Made by a program: the position numbers and the translations under genes
The notes under the pieces: model-generated
Told to the model about the DNA's origin: nothing
Databases searched by the model: none
Seen by the model: the letters and a program-made list of their open reading frames with translations, nothing else
Assembly: GCA_016743945.1 (NCBI GenBank)
Contig: JADGFI010000001.1
Coordinates: 273,901 to 337,900, forward strand
DNA: 64,000 bases
Source: Desulfobacteraceae bacterium
GTDB taxonomy: Bacteria; Desulfobacterota; Desulfobacteria; Desulfobacterales; Desulfobacteraceae
Direction of reading: 5' to 3'
In this document: one piece after another, positions 9,660 through 19,035 of the stretch
Numbering within the stretch: position 1 is the stretch's first letter
How the letters are laid out: each line of letters begins with the position of its first letter

Positions 9660-9672
9660 ATGGAGGCGAGAC

Positions 9673-9942
9673 ATGAAATCAATCCAGGCGGATTTTCAGA
9701 AAGACCCCCAAGACATCAAGGTCAAGGCCGGGGCAAAACAAGAGGACTGGATACAGGTATGCCGCAGGTTCAATGATGATGTGGAACGGGTCTGTGATGC
9801 AAGTGGCCCTGGGGAGTATACCGGTCTTTATCAATGTTTTGATGAGTTGAACAAAGGGGTTTTCTATCTTGTGGAAGAAGACAGGGCCCTGTTCCGGATG
9901 AAGCGAAAGTATTTTCTGGAGAACATCGGCAGTAAAAAATAA
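9673..9942 (+). CDS. Small hypothetical protein (89 aa)
   Basis: A charged, probably helical cytoplasmic protein of 89 residues without signal peptide, membrane segment or metal motif. It has a good ribosome binding site (GGAGGCGAGAC before the ATG) and codon usage like its neighbours, and it ends 23 bp before the porin gene, so it is likely real and co-transcribed with the porin. I do not recognise a family. Two cysteines (VCRRF, RVCDAS) and a third near residue 54 are not arranged as a known cluster ligand set. Confidence 0.6.
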   Translation: MKSIQADFQKDPQDIKVKAGAKQEDWIQVCRRFNDDVERVCDASGPGEYTGLYQCFDELNKGVFYLVEEDRALFRMKRKYFLENIGSKK

Positions 9943-9965
9943 AAAAAGGAGATTACGGAGGAAAA

Positions 9966-11018
9966 ATGAAAAAATTAGGTTTGTTGGCTGGTATCGCTGT
10001 GATGGTGGCAGTGTCTGCAGTGAATGCATCTGCAGCAGACTGGAATTTCTACGGATCTGCACGGGTTGCGACCTTTTACACACACACGGACAATAAAGAC
10101 GGGGTGGCGGATACCACAAATTATGACCAAAGTCTTCAGAGCAATGCCCGGATCGGGGCAAATGTAAAGGTGAGCGATACGCTTACGGGCCGGTTTGAAT
10201 ACGGTGCCAGCGGCACAAATGCTAATCTTCGTCATCTCTATGGAGAGTGGAATTTTGGACCCGGCAAATTGCTTGTGGGCCAGACCGATTCTCCGTTAAA
10301 TATGAGCCTTAGCAACCAGGTCTATGGCAATGATACAAACCTGGACCCCTATGGTCATGTGGACGCCAAACGCCAGTCCATGATCCGGCTGAGTTTTAGT
10401 GGTTTTCAGATTGCCGCCATCCAGCCGAACACAGACACCTGGGACGGAGAAGTGGCAAACAGCACCACCGAAGTCATTATTCCAAAACTTGAGGCCAGTT
10501 ATCGCCTGGTATTGGACAATGGATTCCTGGATTTTCAGGGGGGGTATCAGACCTATGAGATAACCGATACCGCCACACGCGTCTCCAAAGATGTGGTTAG
10601 CTATATTCTTGCGGTGGGAGGTCAGGTTAAATTTGATTCTTTTTATTTGGGTGCGGATCTCTGGTTTGGCCAAAACACAGGGCCCTACAATTATAATTGC
10701 GCAGTGGATGATGATCCCGCCTTTAACGGCACAACCCTGGTCGACAATGACTCCCTGGGATATGCCCTTGCGGGGGGGATGAAGCTCAATGAAACCTTCT
10801 CCTTTGAGCTGGGTTACGGGTATACCCGGGCAGAACTTGACCAGGCGGGTTCCAAAAAGGACGATTTGGATGCCTATTATATCCAGTCAACCATCACCCT
10901 TGCTCCCGGGGTCTTTTTTGTTCCCGAAGTCGGGGTGATTGACAACAAGAAAGATAAAGCTGGAATTGAAGAATCCGATATCCTCTATTATGGAATCAAA
11001 TGGCAGATCAATTTTTAA
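9966..11018 (+). CDS. Outer-membrane porin, beta-barrel
   Basis: General-diffusion-type porin of 350 residues. It starts with a Sec signal peptide (MKKLGLLAGIAVMVAVSAVNASA, cleavage after ASA near residue 23). The mature part is a chain of short amphipathic beta strands with alternating aromatics and Gly/Asn/Asp-rich turns, and ends in WQINF, the C-terminal phenylalanine recognised by the BAM machinery. GGAGG precedes the ATG. The segment resembles Gram-negative porin-4-type barrels, e.g. the DWNFYGSARV start and the RFEYGASGTNANLRHLYGEW strand pair. It is followed by a strong terminator. Selectivity is unknown. Confidence 0.85.
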   Translation: MKKLGLLAGIAVMVAVSAVNASAADWNFYGSARVATFYTHTDNKDGVADTTNYDQSLQSNARIGANVKVSDTLTGRFEYGASGTNANLRHLYGEWNFGPGKLLVGQTDSPLNMSLSNQVYGNDTNLDPYGHVDAKRQSMIRLSFSGFQIAAIQPNTDTWDGEVANSTTEVIIPKLEASYRLVLDNGFLDFQGGYQTYEITDTATRVSKDVVSYILAVGGQVKFDSFYLGADLWFGQNTGPYNYNCAVDDDPAFNGTTLVDNDSLGYALAGGMKLNETFSFELGYGYTRAELDQAGSKKDDLDAYYIQSTITLAPGVFFVPEVGVIDNKKDKAGIEESDILYYGIKWQINF

Positions 11019-11031
11019 GCTGATTGTTTGC

Positions 11032-11078
11032 AAAAAGGGCCTGGTGATATTTAATTTACCAGGCCCTTTTGTTTTTTT
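11032..11078 (+). terminator. Rho-independent terminator after the porin gene
   Basis: AAAAGGGCCTGGT (from 11033) pairs with ACCAGGCCCTTTT (to 11070) around an 11-12 base AT-rich loop, followed by G and eight T. A textbook intrinsic terminator 14 bases after the porin stop codon. Confidence 0.93.
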
Positions 11079-11099
11079 TAAAAAAGAAGAAGGCCAGTC

Positions 11100-11648
11100 T
11101 CAAAGATGAAATTCTTCCACCCATCCGGCAAATCGTTTCCCATGTTCTGGATTAATTTTTGTCAGTTCCTCTATAATGAGGAGAGGGGTCATTCTCCTGT
11201 CTTGGTTTTTCGGACTTTTAGAAAAATATTTATCGGCACAGCAGATGATTTTTTCTTCAAGGGTTACCGGCACCATATCTCTTTTGGGCAGGGGCAGGTT
11301 TCCTTGGATAATATTATCCAGGGTGATGCCGGCCCCGGTATGCCGTTCGGCCACAAGGCCAAAGGCGGGATCAAGCCCCTGGTCATCTAACAGCTGTCGG
11401 CCCAGATACCCGTGACAGATATAGGGAAGCGTTCCGGTGCAGCCGATGGATTCGGCTCGGGTCATGAAAATACCGATATCATGGAGCATGGCAGCGCTTT
11501 CAATGAATTCAAGGTCCGGTGCCAAGTGGGCCAGTTTCCGGGCGATCCCAAGACTTTTTCGGGCCACCTGGCAACTGTGATCCACCAGCAACGCATACAG
11601 GGCAGATTTCCGGGGATAATAAATTTCAATGAGGGCAAGGGGATCCAT
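11100..11648 (-). CDS. HD-domain phosphohydrolase
   Basis: Predicted metal-dependent phosphohydrolase of about 182 residues. The HD motif is seen in AAMLHDIGIF and an earlier ligand in LLVDHSCQVA; a later ERHTGAG and CCADKYFS complete the set of usual HD-fold acidic/His positions. The frame extends upstream into prfB, but the ATG at 11646-11648 begins a normal HD protein (MDPLALIEIYY) seven bases after the prfB stop codon, implying translational coupling in the lnt-prfB-HD operon. The closest general class is the uncharacterised HDIG/HDc proteins. Substrate unknown; a nucleotide is typical. Confidence 0.8.
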   Translation of the reverse strand: MDPLALIEIYYPRKSALYALLVDHSCQVARKSLGIARKLAHLAPDLEFIESAAMLHDIGIFMTRAESIGCTGTLPYICHGYLGRQLLDDQGLDPAFGLVAERHTGAGITLDNIIQGNLPLPKRDMVPVTLEEKIICCADKYFSKSPKNQDRRMTPLLIIEELTKINPEHGKRFAGWVEEFHL

Positions 11649-11655
11649 GGCAGTG

Positions 11656-12745
11656 TCAGGACAACAAAACCCCTTCGATAAAGGGGTCCAGGTCTCCGTC
11701 CAATACCCTGTCCACATCCCCTATTTCAAGGTCGATGCGGTGGTCCTTAACCATGCGGTAGGGGTGGAGCACATAGGAACGGATTTGACTTCCCCAGGCA
11801 ATGTCATCCTTTCCGTCGTGGAGATTCTGCATTTTTTGATTCTGTTTGTCCTTTTCCAGTTGATAGAGACGTGATTTTAAAACTTTATACGCAATCTCCT
11901 TGTTCCGGTGCTGGGAGGATTCCTGCTGGCATTGGGCCACAACCCCCGTGGGCAGATGGGTGATACGGACGGCGGAACTGGTTTTGTTCACATGCTGGCC
12001 CCCGGCACCGCTGGCACGGTAGACATCAATTCTCAACTCGCTCTCATCAATGTCGATGACAATTTCATCCTTGATTTCAGGATAGACAAAAACAGAAGCA
12101 AAGGAGGTATGGCGTTTTCCGTTGGAATTGAAGGGAGAAATACGAACCAGCCGGTGGACCCCGGATTCAACCTTCATGAATCCATAGCAATTTTCACCGG
12201 CGACACGAAGGGTTGCGCCTTTGAGGCCGGCTTCGTCACCGGGTTGATAATCAATGATCTGTAATTTATACCCTTTTTTATCAATCCAACGTGTGTACAT
12301 CCTGAACAATATTTCCGCCCAATCCTGGGAATCGGTACCGCCGGCACCGGCATTGATGGTGACCAGGGCATCCCTGGAATCGTCTTCATGGTTCAGGGTA
12401 ATGGCCACGGAAAATTTCTTTATTTTTTTTTCAAGGGCTGCCACAAGGGCTGCCACCTCCTGCTCGCTTTCCTTGTCCGATTCTTCCTGGGCCATCTCCA
12501 GCAGCAGATCGGCCTCTTCAATATCGTCGGAAATAGACTGGCAACTTTCAAGGAGGTTGGACAGGATTGTCCTTTCTTTTAACAAATCCGTGGCCTTGTC
12601 TGCATCATCCCAAAAATCTGGCCTGGCAATAAAATGTTCCAGCTCCCGGAGGCGTTTTTCCTTTATGGGGAGGTCAAAGATACTCCTTGAGTTGGTCTGC
12701 TTTGGTGTAAATGGCGGATATGGTCTGTTTTAAATCGGCACTCAT
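11656..12745 (-). CDS. prfB: Peptide chain release factor 2 (programmed +1 frameshift)
   Basis: Recognises UGA and UAA stop codons and triggers peptide release on the ribosome. The gene is split in two frames. The first 23 codons run from the ATG at 12743-12745 to CTT, then an in-frame TGA (12674-12676). The remainder continues in the +1 frame to a TGA at 11656-11658, giving about 362 residues, as expected for RF2. Hallmarks are the SPF stop-codon tripeptide in VRISPFNSNGK and the GGQ catalytic motif in SGAGGQHVNKTSSAVR. The shift site AAGGAG-TAT-CTT-TGA-C is the classical RF2 autoregulatory signal. The ATG overlaps the stop codon of lnt (ATGA). This is not a pseudogene. Confidence 0.96.
12673..12688 (-). 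promoter_or_regulatory. RF2 programmed +1 frameshift site
   Basis: On the coding strand: AAGGAG (an internal Shine-Dalgarno), TAT, then the slippery CTT followed by TGA C. Low RF2 makes ribosomes pause at TGA and slip from CTT to TTT, restoring the downstream frame. The spacing between AAGGAG and CTT equals that known from Escherichia coli prfB. Confidence 0.93.
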
Positions 12746-14319
12746 TTTTGGAATCTCCTAAAGATATTGTTTACCCCTTTTACCATGAAACCCAGGCAGA
12801 TTGCAACCAGTGCCGCCATGCCCAGAACCTCCCCGTGACGGGTATAAAAAGAGATTTCTTCCAGGGTCGGCACGGGCCGGGTGATGGCAGCCCTTGTAAA
12901 AAGGCCGGTTTCTTCCAGAACCCTTCCCACAGGATCGATAAACCCGGAGATGCCCGTGTTGGCTGCCCGGACAACGCTCCTGCGGTTTTCAACCGCCCGG
13001 AGCACGGCAATGGAAAAATGTTGCCTGGCGGCCGAGGTATTCCCGAACCAGGCATCATTGGTAATGGTGGTCAACATATCTGCCCCGTTTTTGACAAAGG
13101 CCCGGGCAACCGAGGGAAAAAGGATTTCAAAACAGATGAGCACCCCGGTTCGGTGATCCTTGAATGCCAGGGGGGCAAATCTCTTGTCTCCCGAACTAAA
13201 ATTTCCCGCCTGCTGGGTGATCTTTCCCAGGAAACTTAAATAATTTTCCAGGGGAACATATTCTCCAAAGGGAACCAGGTGGGTCTTGTCATAGGAGCCC
13301 GTCACAAGGGCGAGGGGATTGAGCATATAGGCCCGGTTATAAAATCGGATCTCGTCCCTGCCTCTCTCAAAGGCAGGGCTGCCCACGAGGAAATGGGTTT
13401 TGGCTTTTCTTACATAGGCATCCACTTGATTGGAATAAAGCGGATCCCTCCCATAATAAAAAGGAAGGGCTGTTTCCGGCCAGATGATAAGCTCGGGGGG
13501 GGGGATGGCCATCCCAAGGGACAGGCTGCCGTAGCGTTCAATGGTGCCTTTTTTAAAGGTCTTGTCCCATTTCAGGTCCTGCCTTATATTTCCCTGGATA
13601 ACAGAAATATTTGGCTTTGGGGCGGTCTGGATCAGGCTGTCGATTGCCTGAATCCTCCCCCTGCCATAGGTCAAGGCAGCGCCCACAAGCACCAGAGTAT
13701 AACAAAGAACAATTAAAATTGACCGACAAGAAATCTTTCGTGACGCCAGTGACGGGGCCAGCAAAAAGAGTTGTACAAGGGTAAGATTGCAGAGCACAAT
13801 TAAAAAAGAAAGCCCCAAAACCCCTGTCAGATCCGCTATCTGGACCAGGGTTTGGTTTGAATACTGGCTGTAGCCAAGAATTCCCCAGGGGAATCCGGTA
13901 AAGGCATGGGCCCTGATATATTCCAGCCCTACCCATAGACAGGCGCCCATGACGGGCATGAGTCCTTCCGGGGGATCCAGTCGTTTTATCAACCAGGTAA
14001 AGCCGCCGACATAGAGACCAAGATAGAGGCACAGCAGGCACAAGGTTGAAACCCCGAGCAGGGGGTGAAGCCCTCCGTAAATCGTCACCGTGGGAACAAT
14101 CCAATAGATCAGGGTCATATAATGAGCAAAGCCCGCCACAAATCCGGCATAAAAGGATTGTTTCGTCGTCATGGATTGGATTGAAATCATGAGGGGTAAA
14201 AGTGAGACAAAAGCGAGGTAATACAAGCTGACATCGGGAAAAGAGGCGGTCAGCAGAAGCCCGCTGACCAGGGCCGGAAAATAGGGTATTAAAAAAAACA
14301 GATTTTTTTTATGGCGCAT
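12742..14319 (-). CDS. lnt: Apolipoprotein N-acyltransferase
   Basis: Inner-membrane enzyme that adds the third acyl chain to lipoprotein N-termini. It has 525 residues: six or more membrane helices in the first 215 residues, then a periplasmic nitrilase domain (about 235-490) and a last membrane helix. The catalytic triad is visible as Glu in IWPETALPF, Lys in YDKTHLVPFGEYVP and Cys in VLICFEILFP. The EYIRAHAFTGFPWGILGYSQ segment is typical of Lnt. The ribosome binding site is weak. It shares a 4-base ATGA overlap with prfB downstream. The window encodes several lipoproteins (RlpA, the PAP2 phosphatase) that would be its substrates. Confidence 0.95.
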   Translation of the reverse strand: MRHKKNLFFLIPYFPALVSGLLLTASFPDVSLYYLAFVSLLPLMISIQSMTTKQSFYAGFVAGFAHYMTLIYWIVPTVTIYGGLHPLLGVSTLCLLCLYLGLYVGGFTWLIKRLDPPEGLMPVMGACLWVGLEYIRAHAFTGFPWGILGYSQYSNQTLVQIADLTGVLGLSFLIVLCNLTLVQLFLLAPSLASRKISCRSILIVLCYTLVLVGAALTYGRGRIQAIDSLIQTAPKPNISVIQGNIRQDLKWDKTFKKGTIERYGSLSLGMAIPPPELIIWPETALPFYYGRDPLYSNQVDAYVRKAKTHFLVGSPAFERGRDEIRFYNRAYMLNPLALVTGSYDKTHLVPFGEYVPLENYLSFLGKITQQAGNFSSGDKRFAPLAFKDHRTGVLICFEILFPSVARAFVKNGADMLTTITNDAWFGNTSAARQHFSIAVLRAVENRRSVVRAANTGISGFIDPVGRVLEETGLFTRAAITRPVPTLEEISFYTRHGEVLGMAALVAICLGFMVKGVNNIFRRFQK

Positions 14320-14416
14320 TTTTTATCTTGGCCTTAGTATTATGAAAAAAATTCTGTTATACTTAGCAGTAAGTCAAACTTTCGTCAATTTATGAAAACA
14401 AATCAGGAATTTTCCC

Positions 14417-16069
14417 ATGACGCAAGGATATCATAAAACCAGTGCTGAAAACAATCTTTCAGGGTCTGACCCATTATTAGAATCCGATAGTATCTTGTCA
14501 GGACAAACCGCCCCTGCCTCCTTTGACACAGCGAAATTGTCCTTTGAGCAGATGAAAGTTGTTCTGGAGTCTTCCCCTGTAGGTTTCGGAGTTATACAAG
14601 ACAGGATTCTTGGCTGGGCCAATGAAAGTTTTTATGAAATGCTGGGGTATGAGGTCGGATCCCTTGGGGGGAAAAATGTCAGCGTTTTGTCCCCCACCCA
14701 AAGGGAATATGAACGAGTAGGAAATATTTTTGCCCTGGGCATGGAAAAATACGGTGTTGGCGTGGTTGAAACAAGGCTTGCCAGAAAAGACGGTACTGCC
14801 TTTGATTGCCGGGTTCGCGCTTCTCTTTTGTATCCTGGAAATCCGGAACGGGGAACGGTGATCGTTGTAACCGATATCTCAGAATTGAAATCCCTCCAAA
14901 TTCAGCTTCAGCAGGCACAGAAAATGGAAGCCATCGGGGTGCTGGCCGGTGGGATTTCCCATGATTTTAATAATATTTTAATGGGAATACAGGGTCATCT
15001 CTCCCTGATGCAGATCGATCTTACCGCTGTGGAAAAAATGGCCTCCCATACCCGCCAAATTAAAAAACTGGTGGATACTGCCGCAGAGCTGACAGGCCGG
15101 CTGCTGGGATTTGCCAGGGGTGGAAAATATCAGATTGCCCTGTTGGACGTCAACCAGGTGGTGAAAATGGCTCTGGGCATATTCACCCCCTCCCTAAAAG
15201 ATATCATTGTCCATGAATCCTTTGAAGAAAAACTCCATATGGTGGACGGGGATCATTCCCAGCTGGAACAAGTCTGCCTAAATCTGTTGATCAACGCCTC
15301 CCAGGCAATGATGGACAGGGGTGATATCTTTGTGGGTACTCAAAATTTCTTTATTACACAAGACCATGGGTATCCCTTTGAGGTTATGCCGGGCCGGTAC
15401 ATCAACATAACCATCAAAGATACCGGGATTGGTATGGATACAAAAATCCAGAAAAAAATATTTGATCCTTTTTTTTCCACCAAGGGAATCGATGACAAAA
15501 AAGGCCGCGGGCTTGGACTTTCAACTGTTTTCGGGATCGTAAAAAACCATGGCGGCTTCATCACCGTTAGGAGCGAAAAAGGAGAAGGGTCGACATTTAA
15601 GGTTTTTCTGCCTGCCTCCAACGAGGTGCACATCAAAAATCTCCCGGAAGAAACACCCTCTTTGGACCAAATGCATAAAGGATCTGAAACCGTATTGCTG
15701 GTGGATGATGAACAAGAAATTTTAAATGTGGGAAAAAATTTCCTTGAAAAACTGGGATACACCCCCCTTGTTGCACACAATGGACTGGAAGCTGTTGAAC
15801 TGTTCCAACAGCATAAAAATAAAATTTCATTGGTGGTGCTGGACCTGATCATGCCGGTAATGGATGGTAAACAAGCATTTGCCCAAATAAAAGCGATCAA
15901 AAACGATACCCGCTTTATTATTACCACAGGGTACACCGTGGATGAGAAATTAGAAGATATTTTACACCAGGGGTACCATGGATTTATCCAGAAACCCTTT
16001 TCCCTGTATGAGTTTTCCAAGGTGATCAGAACCATTCTTGACAAGAAAAGTTCGTATCCTTTTACCTAA
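14417..16069 (+). CDS. PAS-type hybrid sensor histidine kinase/response regulator
   Basis: Soluble hybrid kinase of 550 residues with no membrane segment. A PAS domain spans about 45-160 (LESSPVGFGVIQDRILGWANESF). The dimerisation/phosphoacceptor helix has the His in GGISHDFNNIL (about 181), the class found in many deltaproteobacterial hybrid kinases. The ATPase domain shows N (NLLINASQAM), G1 (IKDTGIGM), F (FDPFFSTK) and G2 (GRGLGLSTV) boxes. A C-terminal receiver domain (about 425-545) has the acidic pair LLVDDE and the phosphoacceptor Asp in VVLDLIMPVMDG. It is divergent from lnt with a 97-bp gap and has no partner regulator next to it. Signal unknown. Confidence 0.92.
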   Translation: MTQGYHKTSAENNLSGSDPLLESDSILSGQTAPASFDTAKLSFEQMKVVLESSPVGFGVIQDRILGWANESFYEMLGYEVGSLGGKNVSVLSPTQREYERVGNIFALGMEKYGVGVVETRLARKDGTAFDCRVRASLLYPGNPERGTVIVVTDISELKSLQIQLQQAQKMEAIGVLAGGISHDFNNILMGIQGHLSLMQIDLTAVEKMASHTRQIKKLVDTAAELTGRLLGFARGGKYQIALLDVNQVVKMALGIFTPSLKDIIVHESFEEKLHMVDGDHSQLEQVCLNLLINASQAMMDRGDIFVGTQNFFITQDHGYPFEVMPGRYINITIKDTGIGMDTKIQKKIFDPFFSTKGIDDKKGRGLGLSTVFGIVKNHGGFITVRSEKGEGSTFKVFLPASNEVHIKNLPEETPSLDQMHKGSETVLLVDDEQEILNVGKNFLEKLGYTPLVAHNGLEAVELFQQHKNKISLVVLDLIMPVMDGKQAFAQIKAIKNDTRFIITTGYTVDEKLEDILHQGYHGFIQKPFSLYEFSKVIRTILDKKSSYPFT

Positions 16070-16206
16070 TTCATAATGGACCCAACCTTTGCTAAATAAT
16101 TCATATTGCTGGATTTTTATGATTGCGCTTTACAATCGGGCACTCAGATGGTATTTTTGCGGATCGTCAGATGATCGATATAACAGTGTCATCAGGAGTG
16201 TTTTTT

Positions 16207-16659
16207 ATGGAACATATCGAAATCCGGTTTGGGAATAACATTGAAACCCATGCATCAGAGGACAAATCTTTTGCGCAGATGTTTCAATCGGTCAACCCCA
16301 TGTTTTGTTTTTCAAAACGTGTCTGGAAGCCCCAGATGGATATATTTGAAACAAGAAATAAGATTATTATCCAGGCGGAGATTGCCGGGGTGAATCAGGA
16401 AGACATCATTATAGAAGTTAATAACAAGGCGGTTAAGATTTTCGGAAACAGGAAATGCAACCACCCGGATCCAACCGCTACGTTTCGCCTTGCGGAAATC
16501 CAGTTCGGCCTGTTTGAGCGGGTTCTTTATCTGCCCAGCGTTATTGATGTTGAAAAGGTATCTGCCTCATTTTCCAACGGATTCCTGGAATTAACCCTGG
16601 GAAAGCTTTTCAATAAGAATATAAAGCAAAAGAGCAATGTCTCCCTAGACTTTATTTAA
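16207..16659 (+). CDS. Hsp20/alpha-crystallin small heat-shock protein
   Basis: ATP-independent holdase chaperone of about 150 residues. The alpha-crystallin domain occupies about residues 38-130, from WKPQMDIFETRNKIIIQAEIAGV to the signature-like ASFSNGFLELTLGK; the IxI-type tail is not obvious. A TTG at 16123 also opens the frame, but AGGAG (16195-16199) with normal spacing marks the ATG at 16207. It lies 21 bp upstream of lon and very likely forms an operon with it, which fits a protein-quality-control role. I found no clear heat-shock sigma-factor promoter or CIRCE element. Confidence 0.9.
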   Translation: MEHIEIRFGNNIETHASEDKSFAQMFQSVNPMFCFSKRVWKPQMDIFETRNKIIIQAEIAGVNQEDIIIEVNNKAVKIFGNRKCNHPDPTATFRLAEIQFGLFERVLYLPSVIDVEKVSASFSNGFLELTLGKLFNKNIKQKSNVSLDFI

Positions 16660-16680
16660 GCCAATCCAAGAGGAATCAGA

Positions 16681-19035
16681 ATGGATGAACTGAGACATCC
16701 CTCAGCCAACATAACAACCGACAGCATCCCCAAAAAAATCCCCGTCCTACCCATTGTTGACACCAATTTGTTTCCCAAGATGGTGCTGCCCCTGGTGTTG
16801 ATTCAAAAGGAAGCCATTGAGCTGATTGATGAAGCCATGGCCGGGAACCGGATGTTGGGACTTTTATTATCAAAACGGCCTGACCTGGATTCAAAACACA
16901 GGACAGATGATCTCCACCGCATCGGCACCGTGGCCATGATTTTAAGAATGTCCAAGATGGAGGATGAAAAGGCCCAGCTGCTCATCCAGGGACTGAGCCG
17001 GTTCAAGGTGGTAAAATTTCTCCAGGGCAAGCAATATATGGAGGCGGAGATTGAGGTCATGGAAAACAGAAATACCGACCGGAACAAAGAAAACCGGGCG
17101 CTCATGGCCAATATCGTGGAACAATATGAAAAGATTATTGCTCTTTCGCCGGGTCTGCCCTCGGAGATGGGACACATGATCAAATCCCTTCAAGAACCCA
17201 ATGTGCTGGCAGACATGGTGGCCTCCACCATCAATGCGCCGGTAATGGAAAAACAAAAGGTCATTGAGCTTTTAGATGTCAACCTTCGTCTGAAAAAAGT
17301 GACCCGCCTGGTCAATGACCAGCTGGATATCCTTGAGATGGGATCTAAGATCCAAAGTCAGGTCAAGGAAGACATGGACAAACGCCAGCGGGAATATTAC
17401 CTTCGCCATCAGCTCAAAGCCATCCGAGAAGAATTGGGAGAAACCGAGGATGAGCGAATTGAGATCCGGGAATACCAGACCCTGATAAAAGAAAAGAACC
17501 TGCCCGGGGAATCGAGAAAAGAAGCGGAGCGCGAGTTGAATCGCCTGTCCCGCATGCACCCTTCCTCCTCTGAATATGTGGTGGCCACCACCTACCTGGA
17601 TTGGCTCACCTCCCTTCCCTGGCATGAAAAATCCCGGGACCGGCTGGATATTTCCGAGGCGCGACGGGTCTTGAACCAGGACCATTATGGTCTTAAAAAC
17701 CCGAAGAAGCGCATCCTTGAATATTTGGCTGTCCGGAAATTAAAAAAAGATTCCAAAGGGCCTATCCTCTGTTTTTCAGGTCCCCCGGGAACGGGGAAAA
17801 CCTCCCTGGGACGTTCCATTGCCAAGGCTTTGGGCCGGGAATTTGTCCGTATCGCCCTGGGCGGCGTTCGGGATGAAGCGGAGATTCGAGGCCATAGGAG
17901 AACCTATGTGGGAGCGCTTCCCGGGCGGATTATCCAGCGATTGAGACAGGCGGGCAAGAATAACCCTGTCTTTATGCTCGATGAGATTGACAAGGTCAAT
18001 TCCTCCTACCACGGAGATCCCTCCTCAGCCCTCCTGGAAGTTTTGGATCCGGAACAAAATTTTTCCTTTACCGATCATTATCTGGATGTGCCCTTTGACC
18101 TGTCGGATGTCATGTTTTTGACCACGGCCAATGTTCTCCATACCATTCCGGCACCCCTGCGGGACCGGATGGAGGTGCTGGAGCTCAACGGGTATACCGA
18201 AGATGAAAAACTCAAAATTGCCACCCGGTATTTGATCCCCAGGCAACGGGAGGCCAATGGGCTTTTAACCAGCCAGATACGGTTCACCCCCGGGGCTGTC
18301 AAAAAGATCATTGTCGGATATACCCGGGAGGCCGGGTTGCGGAATCTGGAACGCAAAATTGGGGCCATCTGCCGGGGGGTAGCCGCCAAGGTTGCCGAAA
18401 AAGAAGCAACCAGCCTTGTAATCCGACAGGACACGATTCGAGACTATTTGGGACCGGTTCAGAACATGCCGGACCTGGGCTTAAGGATTAAGCGTCCCGG
18501 GGTGGTTGTCGGACTTGCCTGGACCCCCTTTGGCGGTGAAATTCTCTTTGTTGAGGCGGTTTCCATGCGTGGAAACAAGGGCCTCACCCTCACCGGCCAG
18601 CTGGGGGATGTGATGAAAGAATCTGCCAGTACGGCCCTAAGTTTTATCCGGGCCAATTGTGAAAAACTCAAAGTGGATGAGACATTTTTTGAAAATCATG
18701 ATATCCATATCCATGTGCCCGAAGGTTCCATTCCAAAGGATGGTCCCTCGGCCGGCGTGACCATGCTCACAGCTCTTGTCTCTTTGATTTGCGGCAAACG
18801 GGTGCGTCCGCTGCTTGCCATGACCGGTGAGATCACCCTGAGAGGTGAGGTGTTGCCCGTGGGCGGGGTAAAAGAAAAAGTGATTGCAGCTCACAGGGCC
18901 GGGATAAGAAACCTTATTTTACCTTTGTGGAATGAAAAAGACATGGAAGATGTGCCGGCCCATATAAAGGACAACATGGCCTTTTTCTTCACCGATAAAA
19001 TGGAAGATGTATTAAGCAAAGCATTTGAAATATGA
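16681..19035 (+). CDS. lon: ATP-dependent protease Lon
   Basis: Cytoplasmic AAA+ serine protease for misfolded and regulatory proteins. The 784-residue length is standard. The N-terminal LON substrate domain covers about 20-215 (IPVLPIVDTNLFPKMVLPL), followed by a helical linker with LRHQLKAIREELGE. The AAA+ module has Walker A GPPGTGKTS, Walker B VFMLDEIDK and the sensor region. The protease domain has the catalytic Ser in KDGPSAGVTM and Lys further on in GGVKEKVIAAHRAG. GAGGAAT precedes the ATG. Its stop overlaps the ATG of the RlpA gene by 4 bases, and hsp20 is immediately upstream. Confidence 0.97.
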   Translation: MDELRHPSANITTDSIPKKIPVLPIVDTNLFPKMVLPLVLIQKEAIELIDEAMAGNRMLGLLLSKRPDLDSKHRTDDLHRIGTVAMILRMSKMEDEKAQLLIQGLSRFKVVKFLQGKQYMEAEIEVMENRNTDRNKENRALMANIVEQYEKIIALSPGLPSEMGHMIKSLQEPNVLADMVASTINAPVMEKQKVIELLDVNLRLKKVTRLVNDQLDILEMGSKIQSQVKEDMDKRQREYYLRHQLKAIREELGETEDERIEIREYQTLIKEKNLPGESRKEAERELNRLSRMHPSSSEYVVATTYLDWLTSLPWHEKSRDRLDISEARRVLNQDHYGLKNPKKRILEYLAVRKLKKDSKGPILCFSGPPGTGKTSLGRSIAKALGREFVRIALGGVRDEAEIRGHRRTYVGALPGRIIQRLRQAGKNNPVFMLDEIDKVNSSYHGDPSSALLEVLDPEQNFSFTDHYLDVPFDLSDVMFLTTANVLHTIPAPLRDRMEVLELNGYTEDEKLKIATRYLIPRQREANGLLTSQIRFTPGAVKKIIVGYTREAGLRNLERKIGAICRGVAAKVAEKEATSLVIRQDTIRDYLGPVQNMPDLGLRIKRPGVVVGLAWTPFGGEILFVEAVSMRGNKGLTLTGQLGDVMKESASTALSFIRANCEKLKVDETFFENHDIHIHVPEGSIPKDGPSAGVTMLTALVSLICGKRVRPLLAMTGEITLRGEVLPVGGVKEKVIAAHRAGIRNLILPLWNEKDMEDVPAHIKDNMAFFFTDKMEDVLSKAFEI

